From the NCBI GenBank assembly GCA_003233255.1, contig QILH01000291.1, forward strand, positions 1-9,188: 9,188 nt of DNA, written 5' to 3'. Positions 5,281-9,188 of this stretch are shown one piece after another. This DNA is from Gammaproteobacteria bacterium (GTDB lineage: Bacteria; Pseudomonadota; Gammaproteobacteria; UBA6429; Thiohalophilaceae). Each line of letters begins with the position of its first letter. Position 1 is the first letter of the stretch. The position numbers and the translations under genes are program-made. The notes beneath the pieces are model-generated. The model searched no databases, was not told the origin of the DNA, and was given only the letters and a program-made list of their open reading frames with translations.

Positions 5281-6412
5281 TCATTTTTGATAATAAATCA
5301 ATCGTCGGCTGTATTTGTTCCATTGGTAAATATTCATCGGGTTGATGGGCCTGTTCGATATGCCCCGGGCCCATGACGATGGTCTGCATTCCCATGCTGT
5401 TTAGGTAGGGGGCCTCGGTGCAATAGGCGACGGTTTCTGCGGGGTGGCCGGTGAGCGTCTCCGCGGTTTTGACTATCTCAGCATCGCTAGCAGTATGCAT
5501 TGGGTTTGTTCCGCGGATTAAAGATTTACGTTCATAGCCTAGTCCGGTGTCGGCCAGTCGTATTTTTAATCGATGATCTAACGTTTCGCGCAGTTCGTCG
5601 CTCGACATGCCCGGCAAGGGTCGAAGATCGATATGCAATTCACAGTCACCGCAAATACGATTAGGGTTATCACCGCCATGAATGTGACCCAGATTTATGG
5701 TGGGGTAGGGTACGGCGAAGTTGGGATCGTTATATTTTTCCTGTAATTCCTTACGCCATAGTTTGATCTCGTCGAGCACCAGATGCATGCCATCCATCGC
5801 GTTATTGCCGTAGGCAGGATTACTGGAATGCCCTGATCGTCCAGTTAAATGAATCGACTCCATAATAATGCCTTTATGCGCACGAATGGGTTTCAATCCG
5901 GTGGGCTCACCGATGATGGCGTATTTTGCTTTTGGCCGATCCGCTTCGACCAGCGCAACGGCGCCATCCATCGAGCTTTCTTCGTCGGCGGTTGCTAATA
6001 AAATAATGGGTGCTTTGAGTGTGTTGGCATCGTGTTGTTTGACGGCCTCGATGGCCAGGCCGAGAAAACTTTTCATGTCGGCACTGCCGAGGCCATAGAG
6101 TTTGTTGTCGCGTTCGGTTAAGGCAAAGGGATCCGATGTCCAGTATTCTTCGTTGAACGGCACGGTGTCGGTGTGACCCGATAAGATCAAACCGCCGGGG
6201 CCACTGCCCAGTGTGGCGATCAGGTTGGCTTTTTCGGGCTGGTTTGGGAGTGGCATGATCTCGATACTAAATCCCAGATCAGTTAACCAGCCCGCCAGCA
6301 GATCAATCACCGCACGGTTACTTTGATCGTACTGTTTTTGCACACTGCTGACCGATGGGGTGGCGATCAGCTGCGACAAACACTCCAGTAATTTAGGTGT
6401 GGAGTGTTGCAT
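5255..6412 (-). CDS. argE: Acetylornithine deacetylase ArgE (M20 family)
   Basis: Zinc-dependent hydrolase removing acetyl from N2-acetylornithine to give ornithine in linear arginine synthesis; cytoplasmic. From the ATG at 6412 it is 385 aa (E. coli 383). M20 signatures in order: SGHTDTVP (78-85; metal ligand H80 and catalytic-motif D82), YGLGSADMK (106-114; bridging D112), ATADEES (140-146; general-base and metal Glu in the DEE motif), IIGEPT (166-171; E169), HSS (195-197) in the dimerisation lid, YPTINLGHIHGGDNPNRIC (236-254), CTEAPY (331-336) and GPGHIEQAHQPDEYL (348-362; last metal ligand H356). A TTG at 6418 is an alternative start; neither has a clear ribosome-binding site. It begins 18 bp after the YgiM-like gene, so the two are probably co-transcribed and possibly coupled. 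Close likeness to E. coli ArgE supports the substrate over other M20 members (DapE, carboxypeptidases). Confidence 0.94.
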   Translation of the reverse strand: MQHSTPKLLECLSQLIATPSVSSVQKQYDQSNRAVIDLLAGWLTDLGFSIEIMPLPNQPEKANLIATLGSGPGGLILSGHTDTVPFNEEYWTSDPFALTERDNKLYGLGSADMKSFLGLAIEAVKQHDANTLKAPIILLATADEESSMDGAVALVEADRPKAKYAIIGEPTGLKPIRAHKGIIMESIHLTGRSGHSSNPAYGNNAMDGMHLVLDEIKLWRKELQEKYNDPNFAVPYPTINLGHIHGGDNPNRICGDCELHIDLRPLPGMSSDELRETLDHRLKIRLADTGLGYERKSLIRGTNPMHTASDAEIVKTAETLTGHPAETVAYCTEAPYLNSMGMQTIVMGPGHIEQAHQPDEYLPMEQIQPTIDLLSKMISQYCTEQ

Positions 6413-6430
6413 CGGCAAGGTGCGACGGGT

Positions 6431-7114
6431 TTAGTAAGAACCCCATGAGTCTTTCGATTTAAAGCGGAACTTGGGAATGATAAGTCCAATCAGCATACCG
6501 ATAATCAAAACCCCTGCGCCGGTGATAAACCAGTGCCGTTGTGAACGATCTTTTAGGACCTGATTTTCCTGTTTTACCAGCACCAGTTCATCGCTGATCT
6601 GTTCATATTTTTTATGCAGCTCAATGTTTTCTTTTGCAAGTTGTTTGGGGCGTGCCGCAACCTTGCTTAAGTGTGCCAACTCTTTAGAAGCCGTGGTATG
6701 TTTTACCTGTAAGGCGGTATGTTCAGAGTCCAGCCTGATCTTGTTTTTGCGTAGTGCGGCCAGCTCTTCTTTTAATGATTTGTTTCGTTCTTTGGTCTTG
6801 GCTAAACGAGATTCAGCGCGGGCGAGTTTATCTGCGGCGATAGGCGCATCGGCAAGATATTGACTTCGTACCCAGCCTTCCTGGCCATCTTCTGTTTTGA
6901 CTTTGGTATAACCGGTGTCGGTTTCTTCAAGTACCTCAAGCTTCATGCCGCTGACCAGGGCTTTGATGATCTGGAACTGATTGCCCTGCCCAGTGCGCAT
7001 GGTGATACGTAATTGATCGCTGACGTATTTGCTGGCGGCACTGACTTGCAATGGCGTTAACAGGGTGAGACTGGTGAGACATAGGCTAATCAAAAAATAA
7101 TGGTAACGCTTCAT
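6431..7114 (-). CDS. YgiM-like SH3/coiled-coil membrane protein
   Basis: 227-aa envelope protein of the SH3-domain family that includes E. coli YgiM (206 aa); exact function not established. A signal peptide (1-26, ending VSA) is followed by a bacterial SH3 domain (about 28-90) starting YVSDQLRITMRTGQGNQF (30-47) and including GWVRSQYL (80-87). A charged coiled coil spans about 92-192, rich in Lys, Glu and Leu heptads. A C-terminal transmembrane helix HWFITGAGVLIIGMLIGLII (194-213) precedes a basic tail (PKFRFKSKDSWGSY). This plan places the SH3 and coil in the periplasm, anchored to the inner membrane. AGGA (7123-7126) lies 8 nt before the ATG. It is the first gene of a unit with argE; a perfect TATAAT sits just upstream. 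A role in cell-wall binding is inferred from the SH3 domain only. Confidence 0.88.
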   Translation of the reverse strand: MKRYHYFLISLCLTSLTLLTPLQVSAASKYVSDQLRITMRTGQGNQFQIIKALVSGMKLEVLEETDTGYTKVKTEDGQEGWVRSQYLADAPIAADKLARAESRLAKTKERNKSLKEELAALRKNKIRLDSEHTALQVKHTTASKELAHLSKVAARPKQLAKENIELHKKYEQISDELVLVKQENQVLKDRSQRHWFITGAGVLIIGMLIGLIIPKFRFKSKDSWGSY

Positions 7115-7147
7115 GTTTGTAATCCTGGCTGTACTTGTTCTTATACT

Positions 7148-7153
7148 ATTATA
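7148..7153 (-). promoter_or_regulatory. -10 element of the ygiM-like/argE unit
   Basis: A perfect TATAAT on the minus strand would start transcription near 7141, with a leader of about 27 nt and AGGA before the ATG at 7114. No good -35 hexamer is present at 16-18 bp, so the call rests on the -10 element and its position. Confidence 0.45.
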
Positions 7154-7352
7154 TATGCAATCTTAAAACGGCATAGTAACCTTATACGGGTCTGTCATGC
7201 CGGTCGGCTGATGTCGGAAATCCCGCAAATATTATGCGATATTGGCTGGGACACGCTAGATTATCAATATTATCAGGTATATGGCAAAGGTTTGTAATCT
7301 GTATCACACATAACGGTCATTAATAACCCACAAAGGCCGAACGGGTGTGATA

Positions 7353-7386
7353 CTGTCACGCCACGGTAACAATTTTGGCGTGTAAT
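7353..7386 (+). promoter_or_regulatory. Pho-box promoter of phoBR
   Basis: CTGTCAC (7353-7359), a 4-bp spacer and CGGTAAC (7364-7370) form an 18-bp Pho-box-like pair: the first half-site matches CTGTCAY fully, the second at 5 of 7 positions. Ten bases downstream comes TGTAAT (7381-7386), a 5/6 match to the -10 consensus. The box-to-minus-10 distance is the one I recall for the E. coli phoA promoter. No separate -35 is needed at PhoB-activated promoters. This predicts autoregulation, with initiation near 7393. Confidence 0.62.
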
Positions 7387-7418
7387 GTCCCCGCGTAGCA
7401 ATGATGGCGGATAAACTT

Positions 7419-8129
7419 ATGTATAACATGATGTCCAGGCAAACCCCAAATATATTAGTCGTTGAAGATGAGGCCGCAATCCGTGAGATGCTCAATTATT
7501 CTCTGGGGCGTGCCGGATTCGAGGTGCACGAGGCGGCCGATGCTCGTCAGGCGCAGGATATGATCAGCAAAGTGGAGCCGGATCTGATTTTGTTGGACTG
7601 GATGTTGCCAGGTATCAGTGGGGTCGAACTGGCCAACAAGTTGCGCCAGGCCAACCGTACCAGTCGCTTGCCGATAATTATGCTGACCGCCAGAGGCGAA
7701 GAGGATGATAAAATCCGCGGCCTGGAAGCGGGGGCGGATGATTATATAACCAAGCCCTTTTCACCAAAGGAATTGATAGCCCGTATCCATGCGGTACTAC
7801 GTCGAACCAGCGAAGAGGCGCAGGGTGATATTCTTGAAGCCGGTCTCATGAAACTGGATACCATCGGGCACCGAGTGAGCATAAATAATAAGCCATTAGA
7901 GCTGGGACCAACCGAGTATCGTCTGTTACACTTCTTCATGACGCATAAAGACCGAGTCTTTAGCCGAAGCCAGTTGCTGGATCATGTTTGGGGTGATCAT
8001 GTTTATATTGAAGAGCGAACCGTTGATGTTCATATCCGTCGTCTGCGCCGGGCACTGGAATCATTCGATTGTGCCCGATATATTCAGACGGTTCGGGGTT
8101 CAGGTTATCGTTTTTCGGAACAAATTTAG
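7419..8129 (+). CDS. phoB: Phosphate regulon response regulator PhoB
   Basis: Two-component response regulator of the OmpR/PhoB class that, when phosphorylated by PhoR in phosphate starvation, binds Pho boxes and activates transcription. From the ATG at 7419 it is 236 aa (E. coli 229). The receiver domain (about 10-128) has the acidic pair in VVEDEA (E17, D18), the phosphoacceptor D60 in LILLDWMLPG, switch T90 in IIMLTARGEE and K112 in DDYITKPFSPKE. The winged-helix DNA-binding domain (about 137-236) shows LGPTEYRLLHFFMTH, VFSRSQLLDHVWG, RTVDVHIRRLRRAL and TVRGSGYRF. Several in-frame ATGs exist (7401, 7404, 7419, 7428, 7431). I prefer 7419 because GCGGA lies 7 nt upstream and it leaves a leader after the predicted initiation site. 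The family match downstream begins only at about codon 11. The gene precedes phoR by 51 bp. Confidence 0.95.
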   Translation: MYNMMSRQTPNILVVEDEAAIREMLNYSLGRAGFEVHEAADARQAQDMISKVEPDLILLDWMLPGISGVELANKLRQANRTSRLPIIMLTARGEEDDKIRGLEAGADDYITKPFSPKELIARIHAVLRRTSEEAQGDILEAGLMKLDTIGHRVSINNKPLELGPTEYRLLHFFMTHKDRVFSRSQLLDHVWGDHVYIEERTVDVHIRRLRRALESFDCARYIQTVRGSGYRFSEQI

Positions 8130-8180
8130 ACTGATTCTATTTTTAAAGAATGTATTTGTTCATAACAGGTATCGAGGTTG

Positions 8181-9188
8181 GTGAATAACCGCTGGAACGC
8201 AGAGCTCTGGAGGCTGGTGGTTTTATTGGCCATTACGACCGTTCTTGGTCTGATTTTTAACTCGGTATTTTTATTTCTGAGCATAGCTTTACTGGGTTAT
8301 CTGGCCTGGACTTTCGTTAATCTCCGCAACATGTATCGCTGGTTAGCGGTCGGCAAGAAATTTTCTCCTCCTTCTTCGGCGGGTATCTGGGGTGAGCTGT
8401 TTACCGAAATTTACAAACTGCAAAAGCGTAATAAAAAACGTCAAAAACGTCTGGTCAATTTACTGGCGCGTTTTCGTGAAACCACCGAGGCCATGCCCGA
8501 TGGGGTGGTGGTCATGCAGGCAAACGGCACTATTGAGTGGTGGAATGATGTGGGCAGCAAGATGTTGCAATTAAATTATCCGCAGGACGTGGGTCAACGA
8601 ATTACTAACCTGGTGCGCAACCCGGAATTCCATAGTTTCTATCAACGCGCGAATCAGGATGAAATTTTTCATATTCCTGCGCCTGGCGATGTAAACAAAA
8701 CCATTGCTATTCAGATTACCCCTTATGGTCAGGATCAAAGTTTGTTAACGGCGCGGGATGTAACGCTACTGGAACGGGTAGAACAAATCAGGCGAGATTT
8801 TGTGGCTAATATTTCACATGAGCTGCGAACGCCGTTGACGGTGATGACCGGGTTTCTGGAAACCATGGCCGGTGAATCTCATGTTCAGGATGCAGAGACA
8901 CAACGCTCAATTGAATTAATGCAGCAGCAATCTAAACGCATGCAGCGTTTAGTCGAGGATCTGATGTTGTTATCTAAACTTGAAAACGAACATAAACCGA
9001 TTAAACATGAAATCGTTGCGGTTCCGCAAAAGTTGTTAAATCTGAAAGAAGAAGCCGAAGTGATCAGTGGCGCACGTAAACATAAACTGACGCTAGAGTG
9101 TGATGAGGATCTTTACCTGTATGGGGATGCCAAAGAGCTGGATAGCGTATTTAGCAATTTAGTGATTAACGCGATTAATTACACACCG
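8181..9188 (+). CDS. phoR: Phosphate regulon sensor kinase PhoR (3' end cut by window)
   Basis: Inner-membrane histidine kinase partner of PhoB. 336 codons are present and remain open at the edge; the E. coli protein is 431 aa, so roughly the last fifth, including most of the ATPase domain, is outside. The frame is closed by TAA at 8163. The best start is GTG at 8181, preceded by GAGG 3 nt and CAGG 11 nt upstream. Two membrane segments occupy about 9-30 and 31-50 with almost no periplasmic loop, as in E. coli PhoR. A basic linker (80-90) and a PAS-like domain (about 97-195, including EAMPDGVVVMQANGTIEWWN) follow. The HisKA domain has RRDFVANISHELRTPLTVMT (204-223) with phosphoacceptor His213 (codon 8817-8819). 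The N-box begins FSNLVINAINYTP (324-336) with N330. Signalling through Pst/PhoU is expected from the family; those genes are not in view. Confidence 0.95.
   Translation, partial: MNNRWNAELWRLVVLLAITTVLGLIFNSVFLFLSIALLGYLAWTFVNLRNMYRWLAVGKKFSPPSSAGIWGELFTEIYKLQKRNKKRQKRLVNLLARFRETTEAMPDGVVVMQANGTIEWWNDVGSKMLQLNYPQDVGQRITNLVRNPEFHSFYQRANQDEIFHIPAPGDVNKTIAIQITPYGQDQSLLTARDVTLLERVEQIRRDFVANISHELRTPLTVMTGFLETMAGESHVQDAETQRSIELMQQQSKRMQRLVEDLMLLSKLENEHKPIKHEIVAVPQKLLNLKEEAEVISGARKHKLTLECDEDLYLYGDAKELDSVFSNLVINAINYTP

Larger units (their letters stand above)
7115..7418. other. Divergent regulatory region, ygiM-like / phoB
   Basis: About 300 bp without a credible gene. It holds the ygiM-like promoter at the left and a Pho-box-like promoter at the right. 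Between them are a direct repeat ATTATCA (7260-7266, 7269-7275) and a 9-bp inverted repeat (7301-7309 with 7345-7353). A lone Pho half-site-like CTGTCAT is at 7192-7198. Confidence 0.6.

Noticed and set aside
7192..7209. Second Pho box starting CTGTCAT
   Set aside because: The first half-site is perfect, but the 7-mer 11 bp downstream (GTCGGCT) hardly matches, and no -10 element follows at the right distance.
7100..7297. Plus-strand frame of 65 codons before phoB
   Set aside because: It overlaps the ygiM-like start and promoter, has no recognisable domain, and its frame is as expected by chance.
7346..7360. CRP-like site TGTGA-N5-TCACG upstream of phoB
   Set aside because: CRP sites need a 6-bp spacer between TGTGA and TCACA; here it is 5 bp and the last base differs. 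The half-sites are better explained by the Pho box and the 9-bp inverted repeat.

Overview
The window reads as a chromosomal segment of a non-enteric gammaproteobacterium. The evidence is a Dam-type GATC adenine methyltransferase close to the E. coli enzyme, a fused AAK+GNAT ArgA, an E. coli-like ArgE, Slp-family outer-membrane lipoproteins, a YgiM-like SH3/coiled-coil membrane protein and a PhoB-PhoR pair. Gene order differs from E. coli (dam follows argA; ygiM precedes argE), so a close enteric relative is unlikely. I cannot name a genus from the sequence alone.

Layout. Positions 1-441 carry no convincing gene but are rich in repeats: two 27-bp direct repeats with a palindromic core, one compound dyad, and three same-orientation hairpin repeats just beyond the end of dam. 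A leftward unit follows: argA (1275-2600) then dam (442-1275), joined by a one-base TAATG overlap. Upstream of argA lie a promoter candidate, several GATC sites, a strong intrinsic terminator for the preceding unit, and a run of helically phased T-tracts. Next is a leftward pair of Slp-family lipoprotein paralogues (3845-3297 and 3275-2775) with a promoter candidate overlapped by dyads. Divergent from it is a rightward MscS-family mechanosensitive channel (4136-5197). This converges on a leftward ygiM-like/argE pair (7114-6431 and 6412-5255). The right end is a rightward phoB-phoR operon (from about 7419), preceded by a Pho-box-like promoter; phoR runs off the window.

How the genes fit together. 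ArgA and ArgE are the first step and the deacetylation step of linear arginine synthesis, but they sit in separate transcription units. Dam is co-transcribed with argA, and GATC sites near the argA promoter make methylation feedback conceivable. The lipoproteins, MscS channel and YgiM-like protein are all envelope proteins. PhoBR is the phosphate-starvation system and looks autoregulated.

I found no mobile element, CRISPR array, RNA gene or clear new multi-gene system. The unexplained material is mostly non-coding: the left-end repeats, the phased T-tracts, and the dyads over the slp and phoB promoters. In the coding part, the Tyr-rich tail of one Slp paralogue stands out.
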